A stretch of 58,079 nucleotides of DNA from an uncultured Akkermansia sp. (GTDB lineage: Bacteria; Verrucomicrobiota; Verrucomicrobiia; Verrucomicrobiales; Akkermansiaceae), in the NCBI GenBank assembly GCA_947588645.1, contig CANPYO010000004.1:1-58079 (forward strand), written 5' to 3'. Of the stretch, positions 25,575 through 33,027 are shown piece after piece; the stretch's first letter is position 1, and the number at the start of each line of letters is the position of its first letter. The position numbers were made by a program, and so were the translations under genes. A model generated the notes under the pieces. It was given only the letters and a program-made list of their open reading frames with translations. It did no database searches and was not told the origin of the DNA.

Positions 25575-26666
25575 TCACTTGGCGCGCTTGGAGGCAAGTT
25601 TGCGGGTTTTCTGCTGCCAGGTCCAGTCCCAACGCGTGAGCGAGGTGAGACATGCGGCGAGCAAATCCACGCAAGCCTGCAAATCGATTTTATGCGCCAT
25701 CTCGATGCTCTGGTGCACATTGCGCACGGGGATGGAAATCGCCCCGGTAATCGAGCCGCCACCGGTAAACTTCTGCAACGCACCGGCGTCTGTACCACCG
25801 GCGGCAAGCAGCTCAAGCTGACAGGGGATCTTCTTCTCCTTGCAAAGCGCCTCCATGTACTGCACCATGCGCGCATCGGTAATGAGCGTGCCGTCGTACA
25901 CCTTCACGCCGGCGCCTTTGCCCAGCACCGTGCACTTGTCGTGTGGCGAAGAACCCGGTGTATCGTATGCAATGGTGGTATCGAGCGCAAAAGCAAAATC
26001 GGGCTGCAATTTGAGCGTTGCGGCTTGCGCACCGCGCAGCCCCACTTCCTCCTGTACGGTGAAGACAGCGTAGGTGTCATAATCGGGTTTCACGCGGCTC
26101 TTTTTGATGGCACGCACGGCTTCGATGAGCATGTAGCAGCCGCCGCGGTTGTCGATGCTCTTCACGTTCACGCAATCGCCCATCTCCATGAAGTCGCTGA
26201 TGCGCGTGATGGCGTCACCAACGGAAACGAGCTTCTCGACCTGCTCTTTCGGGAGACCAATGTCGACCACGTAGTCGGTGATGGCAGGCATCTTGCCGCG
26301 CTCATCCGGCGTCATCACATGAATCGGTTTCACCCCCATGCAACCGGGCAAATCCTTGCGTCCATGAACCATCACACGCTGCGCCGTGAGGGTCTTCGGA
26401 TCGAACCCGCCGAGAGGAAGAATGCGGATGAAGCCTTGCTCATCGATGTGGCGCACAATGAAACCGATCTCATCCATGTGCGCGGCGCATACCACTTTTT
26501 TTGAAGAAGATTTGCCGCGGATCAAACACGTGATGTTGCCGATGTTGTCCACCTCAATCGCATCCGAAAGCGGGCGCATCTCACGCACGATCAGATCGCG
26601 AACGTCATTCTCGAACCCCGGGGCTCCGGAAGCCTCGCACAGCTGCTTGAAAAGTGTCGTATTCAT
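25575..26666 (-). CDS. M42 family metallopeptidase (glutamyl/leucyl aminopeptidase type)
   Basis: This cytoplasmic dimetal aminopeptidase would trim N-terminal residues from short peptides. The 363-residue protein carries all expected ligands: H in AAHMDEIGF, D in SIDNRGG, the EE pair in TVQEEVGLRGA, D in ALDTT and H in NVHQSIEMAHK. M42 proteins assemble into dodecamers. The ATG at 26666 was chosen because it sits 8 bases after a promoter -10 box. The C-terminus ends in a basic tail (KTRKLASKRAK) beyond the catalytic fold. The exact substrate preference cannot be read from sequence. Confidence 0.93.
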   Translation of the reverse strand: MNTTLFKQLCEASGAPGFENDVRDLIVREMRPLSDAIEVDNIGNITCLIRGKSSSKKVVCAAHMDEIGFIVRHIDEQGFIRILPLGGFDPKTLTAQRVMVHGRKDLPGCMGVKPIHVMTPDERGKMPAITDYVVDIGLPKEQVEKLVSVGDAITRISDFMEMGDCVNVKSIDNRGGCYMLIEAVRAIKKSRVKPDYDTYAVFTVQEEVGLRGAQAATLKLQPDFAFALDTTIAYDTPGSSPHDKCTVLGKGAGVKVYDGTLITDARMVQYMEALCKEKKIPCQLELLAAGGTDAGALQKFTGGGSITGAISIPVRNVHQSIEMAHKIDLQACVDLLAACLTSLTRWDWTWQQKTRKLASKRAK

Positions 26667-26674
26667 CAGCAATG

Positions 26675-26703
26675 AGCATACTCTTGATTGGCGGGAACGT
26701 CAA
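26675..26703 (-). promoter_or_regulatory. M42 peptidase promoter, near-leaderless
   Basis: TTGACG (26703-26698), a 17-base spacer and TATGCT (26680-26675) on the minus strand are followed by 8 bases before ATG 26666. The -35 box abuts hairpin A at 26704. Confidence 0.65.
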
Positions 26704-26775
26704 GGCAAACGCATATGAAATGCGTTTGCCTATGTACGATTTACGAGGTACGAGGTACGATTTGAGGAATTCGCG
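26704..26775 (+). repeat. Hairpin A, heptamer array and GC palindrome
   Basis: GGCAAACGCAT (26704) and ATGCGTTTGCC (ending 26730) pair around ATGAA. They are followed by TATGTACGATTTACGAGG, GTACGAGGTACGATTTGAGG and a CGCGCGCCTGCGGCG palindrome. Confidence 0.88.
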
Positions 26776-26882
26776 CGCCTGCGGCGAGGGGAAGCAAAGC
26801 AGATGCGAACAGGATGTGATAAAGCCATGCACGGGCATAGTTACAAAGCGGCGGGGACGGGGCGCCTAGCGGCGCCTATGTA
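26776..26882. other. Non-coding spacer with a GGCGCC hairpin
   Basis: No gene is seen. The right part holds GGCGCCTAGCGGCGCC followed by TATGTAC, the second hairpin class of the cassette, which then runs straight into the 112-bp tandem repeat. Confidence 0.6.
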
Positions 26883-27106
26883 CAAGACGCCCGACGGCCC
26901 CGTTTAGGGTGCTCGCGTCAGCGGGCAGTATGGGCGATTGGACAGCGCGAAGGCGCTGCCCGGAGGGCTCACTGGCAGGGTGGTGCCAGTGAGTCAAGAC
27001 GCCCGACGGTCCCGTTTAGGGTGCTCGCGTCAGCGGGCAGTAAGGGCGGTTAGACAGCGCGCATGCGCTGCCCGGAGGGCTCACTGGCAGGGTGGTGCCA
27101 GTGAGT
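26883..27106 (+). repeat. Two tandem 112-bp structured repeats
   Basis: Unit 1 is 26883-26994 and unit 2 is 26995-27106, over 90 percent identical, starting CAAGACGCCCGACGG. Each contains a hairpin TCACTGGCA, GGGTGG, TGCCAGTGA and a hairpin CAGCGC, four bases, GCGCTG. The loop of the latter differs (GAAG versus GCAT) while the stem is kept. A third start (CAAG) follows at 27107 and passes into a heptamer cassette. No credible protein is encoded. Confidence 0.9.
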
Positions 27107-27110
27107 CAAG

Positions 27111-27150
27111 GTACGATTTGGGAAATTCGGCGAGCGGAGCTCGCGGAGAA
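27111..27150 (+). repeat. Heptamer and GC-palindrome cassette
   Basis: GTACGATTTGGGAAATTC is followed by the palindrome GGCGAGCGGAGCTCGC. It directly precedes element C. Confidence 0.8.
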
Positions 27151-27200
27151 ATGGGTTGAATGAGGTCGGAGAAAATTTTACTGGAACGCGTGTGCGCAGG
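27147..27200 (+). promoter_or_regulatory. Conserved upstream element C, copy 1
   Basis: GAGAAATGGGTTGAATGAGG, then TCGGAGAAAATTTTACTGG and AACGCGTGTG, recurs at 34731-34778 and 38528-38578 and more weakly at 54709-54675 on the minus strand. In each case it lies shortly upstream of a promoter and in the direction of transcription. Confidence 0.6.
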
Positions 27201-27236
27201 GTGTGAAAAAAAATCACGGAAAACTTAATTTTTTTC

Positions 27237-27265
27237 TTGAGAATTCTGTTTCTTTATGGTACTAG
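27237..27265 (+). promoter_or_regulatory. Promoter of the H1-like gene
   Basis: TTGAGA (27237-27242), a 17-base spacer and TACTAG (27260-27265) precede a leader of about 60 bases. A T-rich tract lies immediately upstream. Confidence 0.6.
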
Positions 27266-27334
27266 CAAGGAAACCGAATCATTATTTCGGTTTACGCATT
27301 GCGCACAATGCATCACGACTAAAACAACACGACC

Positions 27335-27790
27335 ATGGCGACAAAGAAAACAACCAAACCGGCCACCAAGCCGGCACCTGCCAAGAAGGCCGCAGCTCCG
27401 AAGAAGACGGCTCCGAAGAAGGCCGCAGCTCCGAAGCCTGCGAAGAAGACCGCAGCTCCGAAGAAGACTGCCGCCCCGAAGAAGGCAGCTCCCAAGAAGC
27501 CGACAGCTCCGAAGAAAGCAGCTACTCCCAAGAAAGTAGCTTCGAAGCCCGCTAAGAAAACCGTAGCTCCGAAGAAGGCAGCCCCCAAGAAGCCGGCTAC
27601 TCCGAAGAAGGCCGCAGCGCCGAAGAAAACGGTCGCTCCCAAGAAGGCTACTCCGAAGAAGGCCGCCGCTCCCAAAAAGGCAGTAGCACCGAAGAAGGCG
27701 GCAACACCAAAGAAAGCCGCCGCGCCGAAGAAGACGGCAGCTCCGAAGAAGGTTGCCCCGAAGAAGGCAGCCCCAGTAAAAAAAAAGTAA
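27335..27790 (+). CDS. Histone H1-like lysine/alanine/proline-rich protein
   Basis: The 151-residue protein is built almost only of Lys, Ala, Pro and Thr in degenerate units such as KKAAAPKK, like eukaryotic H1 tails and bacterial H1-like nucleoid proteins. It is very basic and expected to be disordered and to bind DNA or RNA nonspecifically. The DNA is correspondingly repetitive (GCTCCGAAGAAG units). It ends in A9-G-TAA: codons GTA AAA AAA AAG then TAA, so the heptamer A AAA AAG at 27781-27787 sits directly before the stop. The -1 frame continues into the DksA-like gene, so this may be only the first part of a fused protein. Confidence 0.8.
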   Translation: MATKKTTKPATKPAPAKKAAAPKKTAPKKAAAPKPAKKTAAPKKTAAPKKAAPKKPTAPKKAATPKKVASKPAKKTVAPKKAAPKKPATPKKAAAPKKTVAPKKATPKKAAAPKKAVAPKKAATPKKAAAPKKTAAPKKVAPKKAAPVKKK

Positions 27791-27845
27791 ATCCTAAGAT
27801 TACACCTAAGGAAGAAGCCGGCTTGGCCTCCAAGGCCAAGTCGGC
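27781..27845 (+). promoter_or_regulatory. Possible -1 frameshift site with downstream stem-loop
   Basis: A AAA AAG (27781-27787) is in the register used by E. coli dnaX and is followed at once by TAA. A 12-bp stem follows: GCCGGCTTGGCC (27817-27828), loop TCCAA, GGCCAAGTCGGC (27834-27845), with one G-T wobble. The 29-base gap from slip site to stem is longer than usual for frameshift stimulators. Purine-rich AAGAAGG lies about 15 bases upstream. A homopolymer length error or phase variation would look the same. Confidence 0.5.
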
Positions 27846-28767
27846 TTCTCTCAAAAAGAATAAAGGGAAGGCGGGACTCGTTGTCAAACCCGCAGCAAAA
27901 GTCAAATCGACCCGTGCTGAAAAAGCAGCGTTGGTCAAAGTAGCGCCGGTTAGGAACGCGACGAAGAGCAAGACGAGCAGCCGTGTCGGGGAGGTTCCCT
28001 CTAAAAAAGCGACACCTGCTACTAAGAAAAAACCGGCGCAGAGCGCACCGGTGAAGAAGGCTCCCGCAGCAAAGAAGGAAGCCAAGAAGGAGAAGGAGAA
28101 GAAGGAGCCGGCAGCAAAGGCTGCCCCGACTGCGAAGACGACGTCCCGCCCCGCAAAGCCCAATGCGGGGGGACTGGACGCAAAGCCACAGCCTTCTCAA
28201 CCGGGAAAAGCAGCTGAGGGTACCGCGGTCAACTTGGCAAAGGAAAGTGAGCGGCGCAAAAAAGTCAAGGCCACGCTCGCCAAGCTGCGCTCTGAACCGG
28301 ATTGGAAACAATTTTTGGCCGAGCAGAAAAAGGCGCTCATCCAAATGCGCGATGAGTTGTTGCCGAACATGCACAGCGTGACTCGCGACCATCTGCGCAG
28401 CGGAGAATCCAACGTTTCCTCCTCCTCCGGACAACACATCGGAGACGCCGGGAGCGAAGCCGAGCAACGTGATATTACCATTCTGCGTTTGGATAAGGAT
28501 CGCGAGCAGCTCTTCGAGATTGAAGCTGCCTTGGATCGCATTGCCAAAGGAACGTATGGGGTGTGCGAACTCTCATTGGATCCCATTCCGCGCAAACGTT
28601 TGCAGGCCCGTCCATTTTGTCGTTTCACGGTGAAGTGCCAGGAAGAGTATGAAAAACGATATGGGGCGTTTTCCGCCTTACGGTCTAAGAATTCGGGAGA
28701 TGTGGGATTTTCCGGACTTCAAAAAGTCATTGAATCAACAATTTTGCTTGACGATGACGAGGAATAG
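27823..28767 (+). CDS. DksA/TraR-type protein with basic disordered N-terminus
   Basis: The C-terminal part (about 215-300) matches DksA/TraR proteins: ILRLDKDREQLFEIEAALDR coiled-coil end, then GTYGVCELS, RLQARPFCRF and VKCQEEYEK. Of the usual four zinc Cys, the first and last are kept; the second is Ser and the third Thr, so zinc binding is doubtful, as in other Cys-poor DksA forms. The first 140 residues are Lys/Ala/Pro-rich like the gene before it. The only plausible own start is TTG at 27823, inside a strong stem and without a ribosome site. The frame is open upstream to join the H1-like gene by a -1 shift. DksA-type proteins act on RNA polymerase with ppGpp; here also DNA binding is likely. 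Confidence 0.75.
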   Translation: MASKAKSASLKKNKGKAGLVVKPAAKVKSTRAEKAALVKVAPVRNATKSKTSSRVGEVPSKKATPATKKKPAQSAPVKKAPAAKKEAKKEKEKKEPAAKAAPTAKTTSRPAKPNAGGLDAKPQPSQPGKAAEGTAVNLAKESERRKKVKATLAKLRSEPDWKQFLAEQKKALIQMRDELLPNMHSVTRDHLRSGESNVSSSSGQHIGDAGSEAEQRDITILRLDKDREQLFEIEAALDRIAKGTYGVCELSLDPIPRKRLQARPFCRFTVKCQEEYEKRYGAFSALRSKNSGDVGFSGLQKVIESTILLDDDEE

Positions 28768-28775
28768 TGTAGAAT
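28748..28775 (+). promoter_or_regulatory. Promoter for rpmG and rpsR
   Basis: TTGACG (28748-28753), a 16-base spacer and TAGAAT (28770-28775) overlap the end of the DksA-like gene. The expected leader before rpmG is about 21 bases. Confidence 0.65.
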
Positions 28776-28802
28776 GTGCCCCCGATTCAACATATCGTCA
28801 TC

Positions 28803-28976
28803 ATGCCAAGAGATATCATTATCCTCGAATGTACCGAAGCCAAGGCGGAAGGGAAACCCGCCTCGCGCTACGTCACTACGCGCAACAAAAAGAGCCCCCG
28901 CACGCCGGGACGCTTGGAGAAGGTGAAGTATAACCCCTTTCTGAGGCGCCGTACGTTGCACCGCGAGATACGCTAA
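28803..28976 (+). CDS. rpmG: 50S ribosomal protein L33
   Basis: The 57-residue protein [20 protein letters not shown] with [12 protein letters not shown] and a basic tail ([10 protein letters not shown]) matches bacterial L33, a small protein of the large ribosomal subunit. The zinc-binding CxxC pairs of the C+ form are missing (a single Cys is present), so this is the zinc-free form. It is followed 46 bases later by rpsR. Confidence 0.92.
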   Translation: MPRDIIILECTEAKAEGKPASRYVTTRNKKSPRTPGRLEKVKYNPFLRRRTLHREIR

Positions 28977-29022
28977 AGCTTCCGGACAATTTTAACCCCT
29001 GACGTACCTTACTTCTGATACT

Positions 29023-29268
29023 ATGATGGCTGAATTTAAGAGCGTTGAACGTCGCATCCGATTCCGCACCTGCAACAAGTCGATGCCGCATCGTCGCATC
29101 GACATTCCTGCGGGCGCCGTGGATATGTGCAATCCTGAATTTCTTTCCAAGTTTACCTCTGAAACCGGCAAGATACTTCCTCGCCGCGTTACAGGAGTTT
29201 CCGCTAAGACCCACCGCAAGATCACGCGCGAGATTCGCCGTGCCCGCGCGGTGAACCTGCTGCCCTGA
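29023..29268 (+). CDS. rpsR: 30S ribosomal protein S18
   Basis: The 81-residue protein carries the S18 core: [33 protein letters not shown], and [20 protein letters not shown]. It binds S6 in the small subunit platform. Two adjacent ATG codons (29023, 29026) are possible starts. It is cotranscribed with rpmG and followed by a strong terminator. Confidence 0.95.
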   Translation: MMAEFKSVERRIRFRTCNKSMPHRRIDIPAGAVDMCNPEFLSKFTSETGKILPRRVTGVSAKTHRKITREIRRARAVNLLP

Positions 29269-29308
29269 TCTTAGTCGTTACTGTCGGCATATTCGATTTG
29301 TTGTTTTG

Positions 29309-29351
29309 AAGGAGCTTGCAGATATCCGAACCTGCAAGCTCCTTGCTTTTT
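29309..29351 (+). terminator. Intrinsic terminator after rpsR
   Basis: AAGGAGCTTGCAG (29309-29321) and CTGCAAGCTCCTT (29332-29344) form a perfect 13-bp stem with a 10-base loop, followed by GCTTTTT. Confidence 0.9.
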
Positions 29352-29367
29352 CCCGGCAAAGGCACCC

Positions 29368-30156
29368 ATGAAAGAGCTGCGCGACACGCAAAACGAGCAC
29401 GATTCACGCCACATTTCCATCGACCGTGTGGGCGTGCGGGGAATTCACTTTCCCATCGTCGTATCGGATAAAGAAAAGCGCACACAATCTACAGTTGCGA
29501 CCATCGCCATGATGGTCGATTTGCCCCAGCAATACAAGGGCACACACATGAGCCGCTTCATTGAAGCCTTGCATGAACACCGACATTTTCTGGATGTGCA
29601 CACGGCGGTACACCTGCCGGAGCGGCTACTCAAGAAACTCTCTGCACAACGTGCGCACGTTGAGATTGATTTTCCATTTTTCCGGGTCAAAAAAGCGCCC
29701 GTAACTCACATGCCGGGGATGATGAATTATGACGTGCGTTTTGAAATAGATGCGGAGCGCGAGGCACCCGGACAATTCACGCTCACGATCCGCGTGCCCA
29801 TCACCACACTTTGCCCCTGTTCCAAGGCTATGAGCGAACACGGCGCGCACAATCAGCGCAGCATTGTCACGTACTCCGTGCGCTTTGCCGGCGCACCTGT
29901 ATGGATTGAAGACCTCATTGACATGATTGAGGCGTGCGGCAGCAGCCCGGTTTACAGCTTGCTCAAGCGCCCCGATGAAAAATATGTGACGGATCGAGCC
30001 TACGAGCATCCGGTATTTGCAGAAGATTTAGTGCGCAATGTAGCTGTGGCTACCGAGCGCCACAACGCCTTCAGCTGGTACCGTGTGGAAGCAGAAAACT
30101 TTGAATCCATCCACAATCACAACGCGTACGCCATGGTAGAACGCAAGCTCAGCTGA
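29368..30156 (+). CDS. folE2: GTP cyclohydrolase FolE2 (type IB)
   Basis: FolE2 converts GTP to dihydroneopterin triphosphate for folate or queuosine synthesis. The 262-residue protein matches the family: IDRVGVRGIHFPI near the start, THMSRFIEAL, and TTLCPCSKAMSEHGAHNQRS with the catalytic Cys and the nearby metal ligands, and the final ESIHNHNAYA. Type IB enzymes work with metals other than zinc and are often induced on zinc shortage; no Zur site was identified here. It is followed after 20 bases by the unknown 842-residue gene. Confidence 0.95.
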   Translation: MKELRDTQNEHDSRHISIDRVGVRGIHFPIVVSDKEKRTQSTVATIAMMVDLPQQYKGTHMSRFIEALHEHRHFLDVHTAVHLPERLLKKLSAQRAHVEIDFPFFRVKKAPVTHMPGMMNYDVRFEIDAEREAPGQFTLTIRVPITTLCPCSKAMSEHGAHNQRSIVTYSVRFAGAPVWIEDLIDMIEACGSSPVYSLLKRPDEKYVTDRAYEHPVFAEDLVRNVAVATERHNAFSWYRVEAENFESIHNHNAYAMVERKLS

Positions 30157-30176
30157 AACACAATACCCCCTTTCTC

Positions 30177-32705
30177 ATGGATACCTCTTTCACTGTCCAC
30201 GAACTTGCCTCTTTTTCCGACGAGCAGCTGCAACGCCCGCTGCGCAATGATGAACTCTTCACAGCGCACAAACGGGCCTTGCAGCGCTGTTTCAAGCCAG
30301 CCGCACTCACCGGAATTCGCTCCTATGTCGTGCCGGGCGCTCAACGCGTGTTTTTACTCACTGCGAACAATGGAGGGAAAGCTGCTGCAATCTGTATGCC
30401 ATCTGCAGCAGAAACTCCCATGGCACTGCACTCTCTGAGCGCGGCGGAATGCGATGCCTGCGATGATCTGCTGCCCGAACGCGACATCTACTATGCTTCA
30501 TTCTTTGCTGATCCGACGCAGAAAAAGCTACTTGTGGCGGGACCGGTGCTTGTTCGCCGAGCCGATCAATGGCTGGGCGATCGCGAGCTAGGTGCGCAAT
30601 TATTGCCGCCTGAGTTACGCGGGGAAAACACGCAGCTCACACCTCTGCTGGGCGGAGCCGCCCTCTTCAAGATGCACAATCTACTCATCCCGCACACACT
30701 CACGCATGGGGAATTGCCGCAATTCAGCGTGCACGGGCTCTTTGAGGATCGTGAGCAGGGAGGGGCACGTTTTTACGCTTTACTCGGCGGAGCACCGCCG
30801 ACGCACATGATGCTGGTGCGCCGCAATGACAACTCGCGCAACTTGGAGTTTACACGGCCCTTCTTTTTCTACGGTGATGCGCCGGACAGCGAGCTTGTAC
30901 TCGTCCAGGACGCTCTGCTGGCAGATGCCCCGGAATCCGGACTCATTGAACTGAGCACCGCCGCCGGCACAGGCCTGTACGCCGAGTGTGTGGAAAGCGT
31001 CCTCTTCCCCGGCGCCTTGCCAACCGGCAGTTGCTACCGGTGGACGCTGAGCCTGGTGGCGGAAACTTGCAGTATTGTGCAGCGAGGCAAAAGGAATCTG
31101 ACCGGATCCCTGCTGCGACAAGCCCGCGAAGATTTCCGACGCGAACACGGCTCTGAGCCTCCCGCGGACTTCTCCTTTGCCCTGCCGAACAACGACAGCT
31201 TCCCCTGCCTGCAACAGGAAACGCTTACATCCCGCACCACACTCACCGCACGCGTATTGAGCTGCGCTCCCGTGCGCGTGGATGGTGTATCAGCGCAGCA
31301 TTGGCACGTACAACTGCTGCCTGAAGGGGAAAAGGTGACGCTTCATGTATTCGTGGGATCGGAACTGACATGCTCTCCCACAAAAGGGGATATTATCCGC
31401 CTGAGCGGTCACCTGCACGCATCGCCAGATGTCCTGATACCTGCCACCACCACCCCGCAGCAACCGGAACAGGTGAAGGATGTTCCCCCGCAGATGACGG
31501 AAGAAAAAGCCTGCCGCATCCTCTGCAATGCTGTGTGCACACACGAGTGGGATGAATTCATCGCCAACTCTCGAGTTGAGCTCACCTACCAGAGCCACAT
31601 GAACGGCACAAAGCTTCAATCACGCCAGGAGTTCATCCGCTACATGAGTGAGAGGCGTCAGTTGTGGCGCCGCCAGCATAGTTTCCAAGGCATGTGCTGG
31701 GATACGGGGAGCATCATCTACCGCGGGGAGAAGAGGCCCTGCTATATGCTCAGCTGTTTTGGGCGCATGGTTGGCGCATCCATCCTCACACTGCAGGATG
31801 GACGAATTACCGCCATCGAGACACTGCCGGAGGAAGCAAATGCCTCTTTCACGCCGGACGAAGAGAGCCGCAGCGCGCCGCGCATTTTCCACCCCTTCCG
31901 GGGTCACCTGACCCCGCACCCGGCAGAGCATACGCCCCTGCAACTTTATACTGCTAATTACTTGCGCGAATGCATGATGCAAAAGACCGGCTACTGCGAA
32001 CCAAATGCGGAAGAAGCCGCAACGAAGCGCGGCTGCGCCCGCTGGATTAAACTCTGCCGCGATGAACCGACATGCTGTGACATGGCATTTGCGCACCGCG
32101 GGCGTGTGTATGCTGTTTGCGCCGTAGAAGTGCCGAAGCATCCGGACCACGGGGGCTCCATTGCAGAGGCTGTGGAAGCCCTGCCGGAACGCAAACAACT
32201 GCTTGCTCTGGCAGAACAGAACGGTCTTATCCCCTGTATCTTCCCCGCCGAACGTCAGTACTCTTCGGAACCGACGACGTCGTGGAATTTATGGGATATA
32301 CGCGACCTGAGCCCCCTGCACCCTGAACAGATGTCTGATACCGACGCCACCCCACCCCCTTCCGTATGGGAAATCTTAGTGGGGGCTCTTGCAGAACTGC
32401 GATCGCGCATTCAGCACGCCGGCGGAACGGTCATTGCGTACCATGATACGCCCGACCTCTTCCCGCATTTTTGGTTCCGGGATCCCCAGGGAACTCTCAG
32501 TTGGGTTATTCTGCGCTGCACCGCTGATCCTGCAAAGCAAGACAGCTCCCTCAGCGAGCAGGAAATGCTACCTCAAGAACTTGCGCCGGGTACGCAAGGC
32601 TATCTCGCAACAGCCACGGCCTACGGGGATGCTGCGTGCAGTGAGCCTGCGCGCCGCGGTGAACCGATGTACGTGAAGCTCAGTGCACTCATGCCACTAA
32701 GCTGA
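30177..32705 (+). CDS. Large protein of unknown function, 842 residues
   Basis: No family is recognised. There is no signal peptide or membrane segment, so it is probably cytoplasmic. A segment around 385-450 (LTARVLSCAPVRVDG to IRLSGHL) alternates like an OB-fold. A segment around 465-575 (THEWDEFIANSRVELTYQSH to LQDGRITAIETL) has the pattern of an NTF2/SnoaL-like domain; both are impressions, not matches. Three short homologous-looking stretches are not evident. It has many Cys, in particular LCRDEPTCCDMAF. It lies 20 bases after folE2 in the same direction and is followed by a hairpin cassette. Confidence 0.85.
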   Translation: MDTSFTVHELASFSDEQLQRPLRNDELFTAHKRALQRCFKPAALTGIRSYVVPGAQRVFLLTANNGGKAAAICMPSAAETPMALHSLSAAECDACDDLLPERDIYYASFFADPTQKKLLVAGPVLVRRADQWLGDRELGAQLLPPELRGENTQLTPLLGGAALFKMHNLLIPHTLTHGELPQFSVHGLFEDREQGGARFYALLGGAPPTHMMLVRRNDNSRNLEFTRPFFFYGDAPDSELVLVQDALLADAPESGLIELSTAAGTGLYAECVESVLFPGALPTGSCYRWTLSLVAETCSIVQRGKRNLTGSLLRQAREDFRREHGSEPPADFSFALPNNDSFPCLQQETLTSRTTLTARVLSCAPVRVDGVSAQHWHVQLLPEGEKVTLHVFVGSELTCSPTKGDIIRLSGHLHASPDVLIPATTTPQQPEQVKDVPPQMTEEKACRILCNAVCTHEWDEFIANSRVELTYQSHMNGTKLQSRQEFIRYMSERRQLWRRQHSFQGMCWDTGSIIYRGEKRPCYMLSCFGRMVGASILTLQDGRITAIETLPEEANASFTPDEESRSAPRIFHPFRGHLTPHPAEHTPLQLYTANYLRECMMQKTGYCEPNAEEAATKRGCARWIKLCRDEPTCCDMAFAHRGRVYAVCAVEVPKHPDHGGSIAEAVEALPERKQLLALAEQNGLIPCIFPAERQYSSEPTTSWNLWDIRDLSPLHPEQMSDTDATPPPSVWEILVGALAELRSRIQHAGGTVIAYHDTPDLFPHFWFRDPQGTLSWVILRCTADPAKQDSSLSEQEMLPQELAPGTQGYLATATAYGDAACSEPARRGEPMYVKLSALMPLS

Positions 32706-32710
32706 TACAT

Positions 32711-32785
32711 AGGCGGAGGCAGGCAGAGCCTGCCTATGTACGATGTACGATGTACGATTTGAATGCTAGCGCGCCTGCGGCGCAG
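32711..32785 (+). repeat. Hairpin, heptamer and GC-palindrome cassette (third hairpin class)
   Basis: AGGCAGGCAGAGCCTGCCT, a hairpin unrelated in stem to hairpin A, is followed by the same phrase TATGTACGATGTACGATG and TACGATTT, then AGCGCGCCTGCGGCGC. A sister copy of this hairpin class lies at 54725-54740. Confidence 0.88.
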
Positions 32786-33027
32786 GGAGGCGGAGCAGGA
32801 ATGGGGCGGAATTTGAGAGCAGTGCGCGGGGGTGGATGTCAACGCGAGAATCCACAAAAAAAACCGCCCGCACGATTGCTTCCACGGGCAGTTATATCCA
32901 ATAAATTACGGGGATGCTTCCTGCCCACGACGAAAATATACGACAAACGATCGAAATCATCAACCTCACTTTTTGACCCACTTTCTCGCGCCACTAGGAG
33001 CGCTCACTTCCCAAATCGTACACCGAC
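32786..33027. other. Non-coding spacer between convergent genes
   Basis: It holds the lipA terminator at 32856-32893 and otherwise no gene. Small plus-strand frames here show no family features. Confidence 0.6.
32856..32893 (-). terminator. Probable terminator of lipA
   Basis: On the minus strand CTGCCCG, a 14-base loop and CGGGCGG form a stem followed by eight T (32863-32856). It lies about 135 bases after the lipA stop. Confidence 0.7.

Noticed and set aside
26883..27106. Possible CRISPR array
   Set aside because: Only two units of 112 bp, with no short repeat and variable-spacer pattern and no cas gene. The heptamer arrays are also far too short-period.
27319..28467. Minus-strand frame of 382 codons opposite the H1-like and DksA-like genes
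   Set aside because: It is a Phe/Leu/Gly-rich mirror of the Lys/Ala codon repeats, with no promoter or start context.
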